Shown: positions 44,349 to 55,033, counted from the stretch's first letter. The stretch: DNA of 64,000 nt from Candidatus Omnitrophota bacterium (GCA_041650805.1 JBAZKM010000003.1:124001-188000), one strand, 5' to 3'. Notes: generated by a model from the letters alone, not told the origin. Translations and numbers: made by a program.

Positions 44349-45125
44349 ATGCTTACAAAGCGTATAATACCGTGTCTCGATGTAAAGAACGGCAGGGTCG
44401 TCAAGGGCGTGAACTTCGTCAACCTTAAGGACGCGGGAGACGCCGTCGAGAACGCGCGTTTTTACGATCGCGAAAAGGCGGACGAGCTTGTATTCCTCGA
44501 TATAACGGCCAGCCACGAAAGGCGTAAGACCGTTATCGACCTGGTGAAGAAGGTGGCGGACAGCGTATTCCTGCCTTTCACCGTAGGGGGCGGCATAGGG
44601 ACGATCGACGATATCAGGAGCCTCCTTAACGCAGGTTGCGATAAGGTCTCGGTCAATACCGCGGCGGTGAAGCGGCCTGCGTTCGTGAGGGAGGCATCGC
44701 GGAGGTTCGGCAGCCAGTGTATCGTCGTGGCGATCGACGCAAAGCGGTCCACAGTCCATGGTCCGCGGTCCACAGGAAAATGGGAAGTGTATATTAACGG
44801 GGGACGGACACCGACCGGGATAGATGCGGTAAAGTGGGCAAAGAGGGCCGAGAAGCTGGGCGCAGGCGAGATCCTCCTTACGAGCATGGACTACGACGGC
44901 ACTAAAGCGGGTTATGATATCGAGCTTACCGGTCGCATAAGCGAAGAGGTCGGCCTCCCGGTCATAGCTTCGGGAGGGGCCGGAACGCTTGAAGATCTGT
45001 ACGATGCGCTTTCGAAAGGGAAGGCCGATGCGGTGCTGGCCGCGTCTATATTCCACTTCCGGGAATATTCTATCCCGGAGGCAAAGAGATATCTTAAGGG
45101 AAAGGGTGTAAGGGTAAGGTTATGA
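44349..45125 (+). CDS. hisF: Imidazole glycerol phosphate synthase, cyclase subunit
   Basis: HisF uses ammonia from HisH to form imidazole glycerol phosphate and AICAR. CLDVKNGRVVKGVNF and VVAIDAKR hold the two catalytic aspartates; VGGGIGTIDDIRSLL and ASGGAGTLEDL hold the phosphate sites. Right after AIDAKR, residues about 133-142 (STVHGPRSTG) are encoded by GGTCCACAGTCC-type repeats at 44745-44774. The framework resumes at KWEVYINGGR, so the insertion lies in a loop next to an active-site strand. The gene overlaps hisI by 4 bases. Confidence 0.96.
   Translation: MLTKRIIPCLDVKNGRVVKGVNFVNLKDAGDAVENARFYDREKADELVFLDITASHERRKTVIDLVKKVADSVFLPFTVGGGIGTIDDIRSLLNAGCDKVSVNTAAVKRPAFVREASRRFGSQCIVVAIDAKRSTVHGPRSTGKWEVYINGGRTPTGIDAVKWAKRAEKLGAGEILLTSMDYDGTKAGYDIELTGRISEEVGLPVIASGGAGTLEDLYDALSKGKADAVLAASIFHFREYSIPEAKRYLKGKGVRVRL
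44745..44774. repeat. GTCCACGG-family palindromic repeat inside hisF
   Basis: GGTCCACAGTCCATGGTCCG and following bases contain CCATGG and CCGCGG palindromes. The repeat is translated in frame as a ten-residue loop. Confidence 0.85.
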
Positions 45126-45505
45126 TAAAATTGACCGAGATGATAAAATTTAACGAGAAAGGGCTGGTCCCGGCGATAATACAGGACGAAAAGTCGGGCG
45201 AGGTCCTCACGCTGTGTTATATGAACCGTGAGGCGCTCGAAAAGACGTTCGAGGAGAAGAAGGTATGCGTCTACAGGCGCTCTAAAGGGCAGCTGATGAT
45301 GAAAGGCGAGACGAGCGGCTGTATACAGAAAGTGAGGTCCGTCTGCATCGACTGCGAAGGGAACTCCCTCCTATTCAAGGTGGAGCAGGTCAGGGCCGGA
45401 TGTCACGAAGGATACTTCACCTGCTACTTCAGGCAGGTGGATAAGGACGGGAATGTCAATATATCCTGCAAAAGGGTATTCGATCCGAAGGACGTGTATA
45501 AATAA
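45122..45505 (+). CDS. hisI: Phosphoribosyl-AMP cyclohydrolase
   Basis: HisI opens the adenine ring of phosphoribosyl-AMP. The 127-residue protein is the cyclohydrolase alone, without the HisE pyrophosphohydrolase domain. LCYMNREAL, SKGQLMMKGETSG, QVRAGCHEGYFTCYFR and three zinc-type cysteines are present. The usual metal-binding DCDxD reads DCEGN. It overlaps hisF by 4 bases and shares one base with trpE, joining the his and trp blocks. Confidence 0.93.
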   Translation: MIKLTEMIKFNEKGLVPAIIQDEKSGEVLTLCYMNREALEKTFEEKKVCVYRRSKGQLMMKGETSGCIQKVRSVCIDCEGNSLLFKVEQVRAGCHEGYFTCYFRQVDKDGNVNISCKRVFDPKDVYK

Positions 45506-46986
45506 TGTACTATCCGGAAAAAGAAGAGTTCATGAAGCTGGCGAAGAAGGGGAACCTCATACCGGTATACCGTGAGGTCCTGGCCGATTTTGAGACGCCG
45601 CTGTCCGCCTTTGCCAGGATAGACAGGTCCGGCTATTCGTTCCTGCTCGAGTCCGTAGAAGGCGGAGAGAGGATAGCCCGCTATACCTTCCTCGGCAGCG
45701 CGCCATCGCTCGTCTTCTCGAGCAAGGGCAGGAAGATAGAGATAAAAGAAGGCAGGGCATCAAGAAGTTTCACGGCAAAGAAGGACCCGATAGAGGAATT
45801 GAAGGGGCTCCTCTCTGCTTACAGGTTCGTAAAGGTAAGGGGGCTTCCCAGGTTCTGCGGAGGGTTCGTAGGATTTTTCGGATACGATATGGTACGATTT
45901 ATGGAGCGGCTTCCGGACAAGAATCCCGACGATCTCGGGATACCGGACTCCGTCTTCATGCTCACCGATACGCTTCTCATATTTGACCACGTCGACCATA
46001 CGATAAAGGTCGTATCGAACGTCCATGTTAAGAATAACGCCGGCGCGGCATATGACGAGGCCCTGGGAAAGATAGACGCCATAATAAGGGACCTGAAGTC
46101 CGTGCCCGGGAAGGGCGCGGCGTTCTCCCCGAAACAGAAGCCGGGGCCTATGGTGGTGAAGTCGAACATGACGAAGGCAGGGTTCGAGGGATCCGTAAGA
46201 AAGGCCAAGACATATATAAGAAAAGGCGACATAATACAGACGGTGCTATCGCAGCGGTTGAAGGTCTCGATAGGTGCGCGCCCGTTCGATATCTACAGGG
46301 CGCTCCGGTCCATCAACCCGTCCCCTTACATGTACTATCTTAAACTGGGGGATTTTTCGCTCATCGGTTCGTCGCCCGAGATAATGGTCAGGTGCGAGAA
46401 CGGGAATGTCGAGGTGAGGCCGATAGCCGGGACCAGGCCCAGAGGGAAGACGGAAGAGGAGGACCGGCATCTCATAGGGGAGCTCCTGGACGACCCCAAA
46501 GAGAAGGCCGAGCACATAATGCTCGTTGACCTCGGGAGGAACGACATAGGGAGGGTCTCGGACTATGACTCCGTAAAGGTCTCCGAGCTCATGACGGTCG
46601 AAAAATATTCGCACGTGATGCACATAGTGAGCGACGTCTCCGGCCGGCTCAGTAAGGGTAAGGATGCCTTCGATGTGATGCGCGCGACGTTCCCTGCAGG
46701 GACGGTCACGGGCGCGCCGAAAGTGCGGGCGATGGAGATAATAGACGAGCTTGAGAATACAAGGAGGTCGTCATATGCGGGATGCGTCGGTTATTTCAGC
46801 TTTTCCGGGAACCTCGATTCCTGCATCACCATCAGGACGATACTCGTGAAGGGGAAGACGGCTTACATACAGGCAGGGGCCGGCATAGTCGCGGATTCGA
46901 AGCCGGAGAAGGAATACCAGGAGACGCTGAATAAGGCAAAGGCGCTCCTCCGCGCGATCGAAATGGCGGAAAGGGGATTAGAATGA
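45505..46986 (+). CDS. trpE: Anthranilate synthase component I
   Basis: TrpE converts chorismate to anthranilate with ammonia from TrpG. The 493 residues include the LLESVEGGERIARYTFLG region, whose LLES element belongs to the tryptophan feedback site in the family, and the catalytic C-terminal domain (IAGTRPRGKTEEED, LVDLGRNDIGRV, FPAGTVTGAPKVRAMEII, IQAGAGIVADSKPEKEY). Retention of LLES suggests feedback inhibition by tryptophan. It overlaps trpG by 4 bases, and I see no trp leader peptide or attenuator before it. Confidence 0.95.
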   Translation: MYYPEKEEFMKLAKKGNLIPVYREVLADFETPLSAFARIDRSGYSFLLESVEGGERIARYTFLGSAPSLVFSSKGRKIEIKEGRASRSFTAKKDPIEELKGLLSAYRFVKVRGLPRFCGGFVGFFGYDMVRFMERLPDKNPDDLGIPDSVFMLTDTLLIFDHVDHTIKVVSNVHVKNNAGAAYDEALGKIDAIIRDLKSVPGKGAAFSPKQKPGPMVVKSNMTKAGFEGSVRKAKTYIRKGDIIQTVLSQRLKVSIGARPFDIYRALRSINPSPYMYYLKLGDFSLIGSSPEIMVRCENGNVEVRPIAGTRPRGKTEEEDRHLIGELLDDPKEKAEHIMLVDLGRNDIGRVSDYDSVKVSELMTVEKYSHVMHIVSDVSGRLSKGKDAFDVMRATFPAGTVTGAPKVRAMEIIDELENTRRSSYAGCVGYFSFSGNLDSCITIRTILVKGKTAYIQAGAGIVADSKPEKEYQETLNKAKALLRAIEMAERGLE

Positions 46987-47546
46987 TCCTCGTCATCGAC
47001 AATTACGACTCGTTCACATATAACCTCGTCCAGTATCTGGGTGAACTGGGGGCGAAACTGGCTGTCTACAGGAACGACGCCCTTACGGTAGACCGGATAA
47101 AGAGGTTAAAGCCCTCGCGGATCGTCATTTCGCCTGGGCCCGGCCGTCCGAAGGATGCCGGCATATCCGAAGCTGTTATCGCCGAGTTCGGCAATGATGT
47201 GCCGATCCTCGGTGTCTGCCTTGGCCACCAGGCTATAGGAGAGGCCTTCGGAGGGAAGATAGTCGGCGCGAAATGCCTTATGCATGGCAAGACGTCGCTT
47301 GTCTATCACGACGGAAAGAAAATATTTAAAGGCGTGAAAAACCCGTTCGAAGCGACCAGGTACCACTCGCTCCTCGTGGAGAGGAAGAGCTTCCCTAAGG
47401 TCCTTAAGATCACCGCGGAGACGAAAGCGAAAGAGATAATGGCCCTTGAGCACAGGCGGTACCCCGTATACGGCGTCCAATTCCACCCGGAATCTATATT
47501 GACAGGCGAAGGGAAACGCATATTGAAGAATTTCTTAACCTTATGA
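46983..47546 (+). CDS. trpG: Anthranilate synthase component II (glutamine amidotransferase)
   Basis: This class I amidotransferase of 187 residues supplies ammonia to TrpE. DNYDSFTYNLVQYL, VCLGHQAIGEAFGG (nucleophile cysteine) and QFHPESI (His-Glu) are intact. In many bacteria the same protein also serves PabB in folate synthesis, so the assignment as TrpG rests on the position between trpE and trpD. Confidence 0.95.
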   Translation: MILVIDNYDSFTYNLVQYLGELGAKLAVYRNDALTVDRIKRLKPSRIVISPGPGRPKDAGISEAVIAEFGNDVPILGVCLGHQAIGEAFGGKIVGAKCLMHGKTSLVYHDGKKIFKGVKNPFEATRYHSLLVERKSFPKVLKITAETKAKEIMALEHRRYPVYGVQFHPESILTGEGKRILKNFLTL

Positions 47547-48595
47547 TAAGAGAGGCGATAGAAAAGGTCGTAAGGCGGATCGATCTTACCGAAGACGAGA
47601 TGCGCGGGGTCTTCGGGGAGATCATGAGCGGCAAGGCCACGCCTTCACAGATCGGCTCCTTCATCACGGCGCTCCGGATGAAGGGTGAAACGGTCGAAGA
47701 GATAACCGGCGCGGCGAAAGTGATGAGGGAAAAGTCAGCCAGGATAAAGACGCCCGGGAGCTCGATCGGTATGGACCGGGACGATATAAATATAGACGAA
47801 GAGACGATCATAGACACCTGCGGTACGGGAGGGAGCGGCACCAACACTTTCAACATATCCACGACGGTCGCCTTCGTCGTTGCCGGGTGCGGGCTCAAAG
47901 TGGCAAAGCACGGCAACCGGGCCGCATCCAGTAAATGCGGCAGCGCGGACGTACTTGAGGCGCTGGGCCTTAAGCTCGACAAGGGCCCGGAAAAGGTAGA
48001 GGCGTGCCTGCGGGAGGTGGGCATAGGTTTCATGTACGCGCCTCTCTTCCACGGGGCCATGAAATATGCCATAGAGCCGAGAAGAGAGATAGGCATCCGC
48101 ACCATATTTAACCTGCTCGGCCCGCTCTCAAATCCGGCTAATGCGACCAGCCAGGTGCTCGGTGTTTACGACGCGCGCCTTACCGGGACCATAGCGACGG
48201 TCCTCAGGAACCTCGGCGCCAGGAGGGCATTCGTCGTGCACGGTATGGATACGCTGGATGAGATAACGATAACGGGGAAGACCATGGTCTCGGAGCTTAA
48301 GAACGGGAAGATAAAGACATATTATGTGACCCCGGAGAAATTCGGTATGAAGAGGGCCCCCATGGAGGAGATAAAGGGCGGGAGCGCGATCGAGAATGCC
48401 GAGATAGTCCTGTCCGTACTGAGCGGCGAACGGGGCCCGCGGAGGGATGTCGTCCTGCTCAATGCCTCCGCGGCGCTGGTCGCCGGTTCCAAGGCGAAGA
48501 ATTTCAAGGATGGGATAAAGATGGCCGAAGAGTCGATCGACTCGGGCCGCGCCGTTGATAAGCTGCACCGGCTCATAGAGTTCACTAACCGATGA
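47543..48595 (+). CDS. trpD: Anthranilate phosphoribosyltransferase
   Basis: TrpD joins anthranilate to phosphoribosyl pyrophosphate. The 350-residue protein shows DTCGTGGSGTNTFNISTTVA, KHGNRAASSKCGSADVLEALG and FNLLGPLSNPA, the PRPP and anthranilate binding loops of the family. It overlaps trpG and trpC by 4 bases each, so all three are probably coupled in translation. Confidence 0.96.
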   Translation: MIREAIEKVVRRIDLTEDEMRGVFGEIMSGKATPSQIGSFITALRMKGETVEEITGAAKVMREKSARIKTPGSSIGMDRDDINIDEETIIDTCGTGGSGTNTFNISTTVAFVVAGCGLKVAKHGNRAASSKCGSADVLEALGLKLDKGPEKVEACLREVGIGFMYAPLFHGAMKYAIEPRREIGIRTIFNLLGPLSNPANATSQVLGVYDARLTGTIATVLRNLGARRAFVVHGMDTLDEITITGKTMVSELKNGKIKTYYVTPEKFGMKRAPMEEIKGGSAIENAEIVLSVLSGERGPRRDVVLLNASAALVAGSKAKNFKDGIKMAEESIDSGRAVDKLHRLIEFTNR

Positions 48596-49368
48596 TACTG
48601 TCGCGCATAGTAGAAGAGAAGAGGAAGGTGGTAGAGGAGGCGAAGCGGGCCAGGCCGCAGGATGAGCTCGTAAAAGAGGCGAATCAGATCTGCGTCAAGA
48701 GCACTTTCAGGAAGAATATAGCCCGGCCTCACCACATGAACCTTATAGCGGAGATCAAGAAGGCCTCGCCTTCGAAAGGCATCCTGAGGGGCGATTTCAA
48801 CCCCGTTAAGATAGCCATAACCTATCAGGCGAACGGGGCGAGCGCGATATCCATACTGACGGATGAGCGTTTCTTCGAAGGGCGGCTCGATTACATAAAG
48901 AAGGTCAAGGAGAACGTCTCGCTGCCCATCTTAAGGAAAGATTTCATAATAGACGAATACCAGATATACGAGACGGTCGTCTCGGGCGCCGATGCCGTCC
49001 TCCTTATATGCGAGATACTGTCGTCCAACGAGATAACGGGGCTATACAACCTTGCTACTTCGCTCGGGCTCGACTGTCTTGTCGAGGTGCACAACGAAGA
49101 GGACCTTGAGAAGGCGGTAGCGACCGGCGCCGCTATCATAGGGATAAATAACAGGGACCTCCATACTTTCAGGATAGATCTCGGGACGACACAAAAATTG
49201 ATGCGCCTCATCCCTCCTCATAAGACGATAGTCTCGGAGAGCGGGATAAGGACATATGAGGATGTGATGTCCCTTAAGTCGATCGGGGTGAGCGCCGTCC
49301 TTATAGGCGAGGCGTTCATGGAGGCGGAAGATATAGCAGGGAAGATGCGGGAGATAATGAGGTATTAA
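48592..49368 (+). CDS. trpC: Indole-3-glycerol phosphate synthase
   Basis: TrpC closes the indole ring. The 258-residue barrel has LIAEIKKASPSKG with the catalytic lysine, ILTDERFFEGRLDYIKK, LRKDFIIDEYQIYE, GINNRDLHTF and VSESGIRTYEDV. It is a stand-alone protein, not fused to TrpF as in enterobacteria; trpF follows 9 bases later. Confidence 0.96.
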   Translation: MILSRIVEEKRKVVEEAKRARPQDELVKEANQICVKSTFRKNIARPHHMNLIAEIKKASPSKGILRGDFNPVKIAITYQANGASAISILTDERFFEGRLDYIKKVKENVSLPILRKDFIIDEYQIYETVVSGADAVLLICEILSSNEITGLYNLATSLGLDCLVEVHNEEDLEKAVATGAAIIGINNRDLHTFRIDLGTTQKLMRLIPPHKTIVSESGIRTYEDVMSLKSIGVSAVLIGEAFMEAEDIAGKMREIMRY

Positions 49369-49377
49369 AAGCCATAT

Positions 49378-49998
49378 ATGATTAGAATAAAGATCTGCGG
49401 GATAACGAATAAGGAAGATGCGATACGGGCGACCGGGCTGAAGGTCGACATGCTCGGGTTCGTATTCTATAAAAGGTCTAAAAGGTATGTCGACCCGGCC
49501 ACCGTGCGGGATATAGCCAATGAGCTGCCTCCGTCCATAGGCCGCGTAGGCGTCTTCGTGGACGAGTCGGCGGAGAAGGTGCGCGAGATCGCGGAGGATG
49601 CCGATATAAATATGCTCCAATTCCACGGCGACGAAACTCCGGAATATTGCGCCGCCTTTAAGGATGGTTACAGGGTCATAAAGGCGTTCAGACTGAAAGA
49701 CAGAAAAGGGCTGGAGAACGTGAACAGGTACGACGCGGACCTCTACCTCCTGGACACATACGATAAAGATGCCGAAGGCGGGACCGGGAAGGTCTTTGAC
49801 TGGAAGATCGCAGAGGATTACGAGTTCCTTAAGCCTACGATACTCTCCGGAGGCCTCGATCCGAAGAACGTGACCAGGGCGATCCGTACGGTCTGCCCGT
49901 ACGGTGTCGACGTGTCGAGCGGCGTGGAGAAGTCGCCCGGTAAAAAGGACTTTGAGCTCATGAAGCGGTTCGTAGAGGCGGTCAGAAAGGCGGAGTGA
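49378..49998 (+). CDS. trpF: Phosphoribosylanthranilate isomerase
   Basis: TrpF rearranges phosphoribosylanthranilate to CdRP. The 206 residues begin IRIKICGITNKEDA with the catalytic cysteine, continue with GFVFYKRSKRYVDP and LQFHGDETPEYC, and end in LSGGLDPKNV and GVDVSSGVEKSPGKKD, where the catalytic aspartate is found. It shares one base with trpB. Confidence 0.95.
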   Translation: MIRIKICGITNKEDAIRATGLKVDMLGFVFYKRSKRYVDPATVRDIANELPPSIGRVGVFVDESAEKVREIAEDADINMLQFHGDETPEYCAAFKDGYRVIKAFRLKDRKGLENVNRYDADLYLLDTYDKDAEGGTGKVFDWKIAEDYEFLKPTILSGGLDPKNVTRAIRTVCPYGVDVSSGVEKSPGKKDFELMKRFVEAVRKAE

Positions 49999-51170
49999 TG
50001 TTACCTGATAAGAGAGGATATTTTGACGGTTTTGGCGGCAGGTTCGTCCCCGAGACGCTGATGGCGGCCCTTGCCGGGCTGGAGCGTGAATACAGGAGGG
50101 CGAGGTCCGATAAGCGGTTCAGGGCGGAGCTGGCATATTACCTGAAGGAGTACGCCGGGCGGCCGACGCCTCTCTATCTTGCCGGACGCCTCACCGGGAA
50201 GGCGGGAGGGGCCAGGATATACCTGAAGCGCGAAGACCTCCTTCATACGGGCGCGCATAAGATCAATAATACGCTGGGCCAGGTGCTCCTCGCCGTGCGT
50301 ATGGGCAAGAAGCGCATAATAGCGGAGACCGGCGCTGGGCAGCACGGGCTGGCTACCGCGACCACGAGTGCCCTCTTCGGCCTCGAATGCGAAATATTCA
50401 TGGGTGAAGAGGATATAAAGCGGCAGTCGGTCAACGTCTTCAAGATGCGCCTCCTCGGCGCGAAGGTGACCCCGGTCCACAGCGGCTCAAAGACGCTGAA
50501 GGACGCTATGAATGAGGCGATGAGGGACTGGGTCACGAATGTCCGCACTACCTATTACGTGATAGGTTCCGTCGCGGGACCGCATCCGTATCCGGTCATG
50601 GTCAGGGATTTCCAGTCGGTTATAGGCGTTGAAACAAGGAGGCAGGTCCGGGCTAAAGAAGGGAAGATGCCGGATTATATCGTTGCCTGCGTGGGCGGAG
50701 GCAGCAATTCCATGGGCATATTCTACCCGTTTTTGCACAGTCGCGTTAAGCTGGTCGGAGTGGAAGCCGCAGGGCTTGGCCTCGGGACCGGTAAGCACGC
50801 GGCGACGCTCTCCAGGGGGTCTGTAGGCGTGCTCCACGGTTCGAAGAGTTATGTATTGCAGGATGGTGACGGCCAGATACGGATAGCGCACTCTATCTCG
50901 GCCGGCCTCGACTACCCCGGCGTGGGACCGGAGCATTCATATCTTAAGACGACGGGCCGCGCGGAGTACGCAGCGGTTACGGATAAAGAGGCGCTGGAGG
51001 CCTTTGAGACGCTGACGAAGACCGAGGGGATAATACCGGCGCTCGAATCGTCTCACGCCGTCTATTATGCTATGCGGCTGGCGAAGCGGTTACCTAAGAC
51101 GAAGACGATCATCGTATGCCTCTCAGGGAGGGGCGATAAGGATATCGACATCGTCCGCGGAGTTCTGTAA
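49998..51170 (+). CDS. trpB: Tryptophan synthase beta subunit
   Basis: TrpB condenses indole with serine using PLP. GGRFVPETLMAAL, KREDLLHTGAHKINNTLGQ (PLP lysine in HK), ETGAGQHG and CVGGGSNSMG are all present, identifying a TrpB1-type enzyme of 390 residues. I prefer the ATG at 49998, which overlaps the trpF stop and has AAAGG 7 bases upstream. A GTG one codon earlier is possible. An unrelated gene separates it from trpA. Confidence 0.96.
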   Translation: MLPDKRGYFDGFGGRFVPETLMAALAGLEREYRRARSDKRFRAELAYYLKEYAGRPTPLYLAGRLTGKAGGARIYLKREDLLHTGAHKINNTLGQVLLAVRMGKKRIIAETGAGQHGLATATTSALFGLECEIFMGEEDIKRQSVNVFKMRLLGAKVTPVHSGSKTLKDAMNEAMRDWVTNVRTTYYVIGSVAGPHPYPVMVRDFQSVIGVETRRQVRAKEGKMPDYIVACVGGGSNSMGIFYPFLHSRVKLVGVEAAGLGLGTGKHAATLSRGSVGVLHGSKSYVLQDGDGQIRIAHSISAGLDYPGVGPEHSYLKTTGRAEYAAVTDKEALEAFETLTKTEGIIPALESSHAVYYAMRLAKRLPKTKTIIVCLSGRGDKDIDIVRGVL

Positions 51171-51188
51171 ATTTTTTGAGGAGATATT

Positions 51189-51611
51189 ATGACAGGAGTA
51201 AGCATAAGACCGAATCTGCAGTTCTCTGTACTATGTGATGATGTGAGGCGCGAGGATAACGGGAAGTTCATGCTCCTCGGCCTTTTCGAAGCGATAAACG
51301 CTAAGACCTTCCCGGCAACGCACCATACGCTATTTGTGGTGAACCGGTGGTGCAAGGGCGAGGGCAGTTTCGTCCAGAGGATACGCATAGTCAACACGAA
51401 GGACAAGTCGCTCATCTTCCAGACGGACGACCAGCCGTTCGAGCTCGCCGATATCGACGCGCACCATACGCTTATATCGAAGTTCAATAACCTCGTCTTC
51501 CCCAATGCGGGAAAATACTGGGTCGAGGTCATGATAGACGGGGATCTTCTTCTGAACTACCCGATCATGCTGCGGGAGATAAAACAGTCCGAGAACGGAA
51601 AAGAGATATGA
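51189..51611 (+). CDS. Conserved protein resembling DUF6941, within the trp operon
   Basis: The 140-residue protein has no signal peptide or membrane helix and is predicted to be mostly beta strands. The pattern LCDDVRREDNGKFMLLGLFEAI, then FPATHHTLFVVNRW, resembles DUF6941 proteins, whose function is unknown. The start is supported by GAGGAG 5 bases upstream. It lies 18 bases after trpB and overlaps trpA by 4, so it is cotranscribed with tryptophan synthase, which usually has adjacent subunit genes. A role in tryptophan synthesis is possible, but position is the only evidence. Confidence 0.8.
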   Translation: MTGVSIRPNLQFSVLCDDVRREDNGKFMLLGLFEAINAKTFPATHHTLFVVNRWCKGEGSFVQRIRIVNTKDKSLIFQTDDQPFELADIDAHHTLISKFNNLVFPNAGKYWVEVMIDGDLLLNYPIMLREIKQSENGKEI

Positions 51612-52403
51612 AGAACAGGATAACCGCCAGGTTCAGGGCCCTGAAGGCGCGCGGGCAGAGAGCGTTCATAGCATATATAACGGCGGGTGACCCGGACCTT
51701 TCTGCGACCAGGGATATGGTGACGGAACTCGAGAGGTCGGGTGTAGATATCGTGGAGCTGGGGATACCCTTTTCCGACCCGATAGCGGACGGCCCGACGA
51801 TCCAGGCGGCATCTCACAGGGCGCTCCGGAAGGGCGCGAGCTTAAGCAGGATATTCGGTATGGTGGCCTCATTGCGCAAGGTTACGGATATACCTATCGT
51901 CTTCATGACATACTATAATCCCGTGCTCGCGTACGGGCTGCGGCGTTTCGTAGCCGACTGCAGGCGTAAAGGGGTCGACGGCGTGATAGTCCCTGACCTC
52001 CCTTTTGAAGAGGCAACGGAACTTGTAAAGGCCGCCCGGGCGGTTGGGCTGGCGACGATACAACTGGTCGCTCCAACTTCTACCGGGGAGAGGATAAAGG
52101 AGATAGCGAGACGTTCCACAGGATTTATATATTACGTATCGCTCACCGGGGTAACCGGCGCGCGCAAAGGCGTCCCGAAGGACCTTGCGGCCAGGGTGAA
52201 GGCCATAAAGTCCGTATCGAAAAGCCCTGTATCGGTAGGTTTTGGCGTAGCGACGCAGGAACAGGCCCGCGCGATCGCAAAAGTTGCCGACGGTGTCATA
52301 GTCGGCAGCGCTATAGTTAAGATTATCGAACGCAACCGGAAAGACAGGAAGGGGTTATTGTCGAGGGTTTCGAAATTTGCGGGATCACTGGCGAGGGCGG
52401 TGC

Positions 52404-52417
<14 letters not shown>
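51608..52417 (+). CDS. trpA: Tryptophan synthase alpha subunit
   Basis: TrpA cleaves indole-3-glycerol phosphate and passes indole to TrpB. The catalytic glutamate is in VDIVELGIPFSDPIADGPTI, which also contains the catalytic aspartate. VIVPDLPFEEA, YYVSLTGVTGAR and VGFGVATQEQA complete the barrel in 269 residues. Its end overlaps the guanylyltransferase gene by 14 bases. Confidence 0.95.
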
Positions 52418-53344
<927 letters not shown>

Positions 53345-53348
<4 letters not shown>

Positions 53349-53758
53349 GGATCATGGCGCTCGACGTTGGGACCAGACGGATAGGGGTGGCCCTGAGCGA
53401 TGAGCTTTTGATAACTGCCCAGGGGGCCGAGACGATAGAGAGAAAAGAGCCGGACCGTGACATGGCGCTCATAAAGGACTTTGCTTCGAAGAATTCGGTA
53501 GGCGAGATAGTGGTGGGGTTGCCGCTCAATATGAACGGCAGTTACAGCGCCAAGACCAAAGAGGTGGTGCAGTTCATGGACGGGTTGTCAAGGTCGGTGG
53601 GTCTGCCCATAACCACGTGGGACGAGCGGCTCACTACCGTCCAGGCCGAACGGGCGATGCTCGAGGCGGACCTGAGCAGGGCAAAGAGGAGGCGCCGCGC
53701 GGACAAGGTCGCCGCCCAGATCATATTACAGAGTTATCTCGACTCTAGAAAGAAATGA
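53345..53758 (+). CDS. ruvX: Holliday junction resolvase-like RuvX/YqgF
   Basis: This RNase H-fold nuclease is known from other bacteria for 5' processing of pre-16S rRNA. The 137-residue protein starts MRIMALDVGTRRIGVALSD, with the first acidic residue in ALDVG, then EIVVGLPLNMNGS and TTWDERLTTVQAE. The ATG at 53345 overlaps the manC stop as ATGA. An in-frame extension back to 53228 lies inside manC and is rejected. Confidence 0.92.
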
Positions 53759-53761
53759 ACG

Positions 53762-55033
53762 ATGCATAAACTGGATACGTTACCGAACGGGCTGGGGATA
53801 GCGGTGAAGCCGATGGAGCATATGGAGTCGGTCGCTATCGGGATATGGATAAAGGCGGGCGGCCGTTACGAAGATGAAAAGAACAACGGTATAAGCCATC
53901 TACTTGAACATCTCCTCTTTAAGGGCACGAAGACGCGCGATATGAAGAAGATAAAAGAGGAGATCGAGGGCCGCGGCGGAAGTTTCAACGGTTTTACGGC
54001 CGAAGAGTTCACCTGTTATCTCGTCAAGGTACTTGCCAAGGATGCCGGTCTCGGGATAGACATATTGAGCGACATGGTGCTTAACCCGCGGCTCGACGAG
54101 GAAGAGGTCGAGAAGGAGAAGGGCGTAGTGGCGGAAGAGATAAATATGTATAAGGATATGCCGGCCCACCATGTCCATGAGATACTGACAGAGATGTTGT
54201 GGCCGGGCGAACCTCTGGGGCTTCCTCTTGCCGGCACCGCGGAATCGGTGAATTCTCTGACGAGGAAAAAGATCGTCTCTTATAAAGAGCTATATTATAA
54301 TCCCAAAAATATGCTGATAGTCAGCACCGGCCGTATAGGTGAAGCCGAGATGCTCGAGCTTGCCCGGGAACATCTGGGGTCCCCCGCGGGCGCCGGTAAG
54401 GACGCCCCGGGTTTCGAAAAGGCCAGGGACCGCAGACCGAAGCGCACGGTGCGCATCGATCCCAAGAAGACGGAGCAGGTGCACATCGCCATAGGGCTCC
54501 ATGCGATGAACCGCTTCCACCCGGACAAGCATATCCTGTCGACGCTCAATATACTCCTGGGGGCCAATATGTCTTCGCGCCTCTTCCATATCGTGAGGGA
54601 CGAGATGGCGCTCTGCTATGAGATATCTTCCAGCGCGCGGTTATATCATGACGCAGGTGCGCTTGTCATAAGCGCGGGCGTGGACGAACGGAAGCTTAAG
54701 AAGTGCCTCGAGGTGATCCTGAGAGAACTGGGGCGGCTCAAGAAGGAGAGCGTCTCCGCGGAAGAATTGAAGAGGGCAAAGGAATATTACAAGGGGCAGC
54801 TCCTCTTTGCGCTCGAGGATACCATGAGTTACATGCTGTGGCTTGGCGAAAAGATGACGACCGGAGAGCGGGAGTTCAGCGTAAAGAAGATACTGGACAG
54901 GATAGATAGTGTCACCCGGGATGACATCAGGAGGGTATCCGGCGATATATTTAAAGAGGACAATCTTAACCTGGCCGTCATAGGGCCGGTCAAAGACAAG
55001 AAAGGCCCCGGAGAGGTGCTTCACCTGGAATGA
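53762..55033 (+). CDS. M16-family zinc peptidase (processing-peptidase type)
   Basis: The 423-residue protein has the inverted zinc motif HLLEHLLFKGT (HxxEH) and the downstream glutamate in EKGVVAEEI, followed by the second, non-catalytic M16 repeat (ALCYEISSSARLY). It resembles bacterial PqqL/YmxG-like and mitochondrial processing peptidases. No signal peptide is visible, so it is probably cytosolic. It overlaps the M50 protease gene by 4 bases, and pairing of two peptidase genes suggests linked turnover of peptides. The substrate is unknown. Confidence 0.92.
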   Translation: MHKLDTLPNGLGIAVKPMEHMESVAIGIWIKAGGRYEDEKNNGISHLLEHLLFKGTKTRDMKKIKEEIEGRGGSFNGFTAEEFTCYLVKVLAKDAGLGIDILSDMVLNPRLDEEEVEKEKGVVAEEINMYKDMPAHHVHEILTEMLWPGEPLGLPLAGTAESVNSLTRKKIVSYKELYYNPKNMLIVSTGRIGEAEMLELAREHLGSPAGAGKDAPGFEKARDRRPKRTVRIDPKKTEQVHIAIGLHAMNRFHPDKHILSTLNILLGANMSSRLFHIVRDEMALCYEISSSARLYHDAGALVISAGVDERKLKKCLEVILRELGRLKKESVSAEELKRAKEYYKGQLLFALEDTMSYMLWLGEKMTTGEREFSVKKILDRIDSVTRDDIRRVSGDIFKEDNLNLAVIGPVKDKKGPGEVLHLE

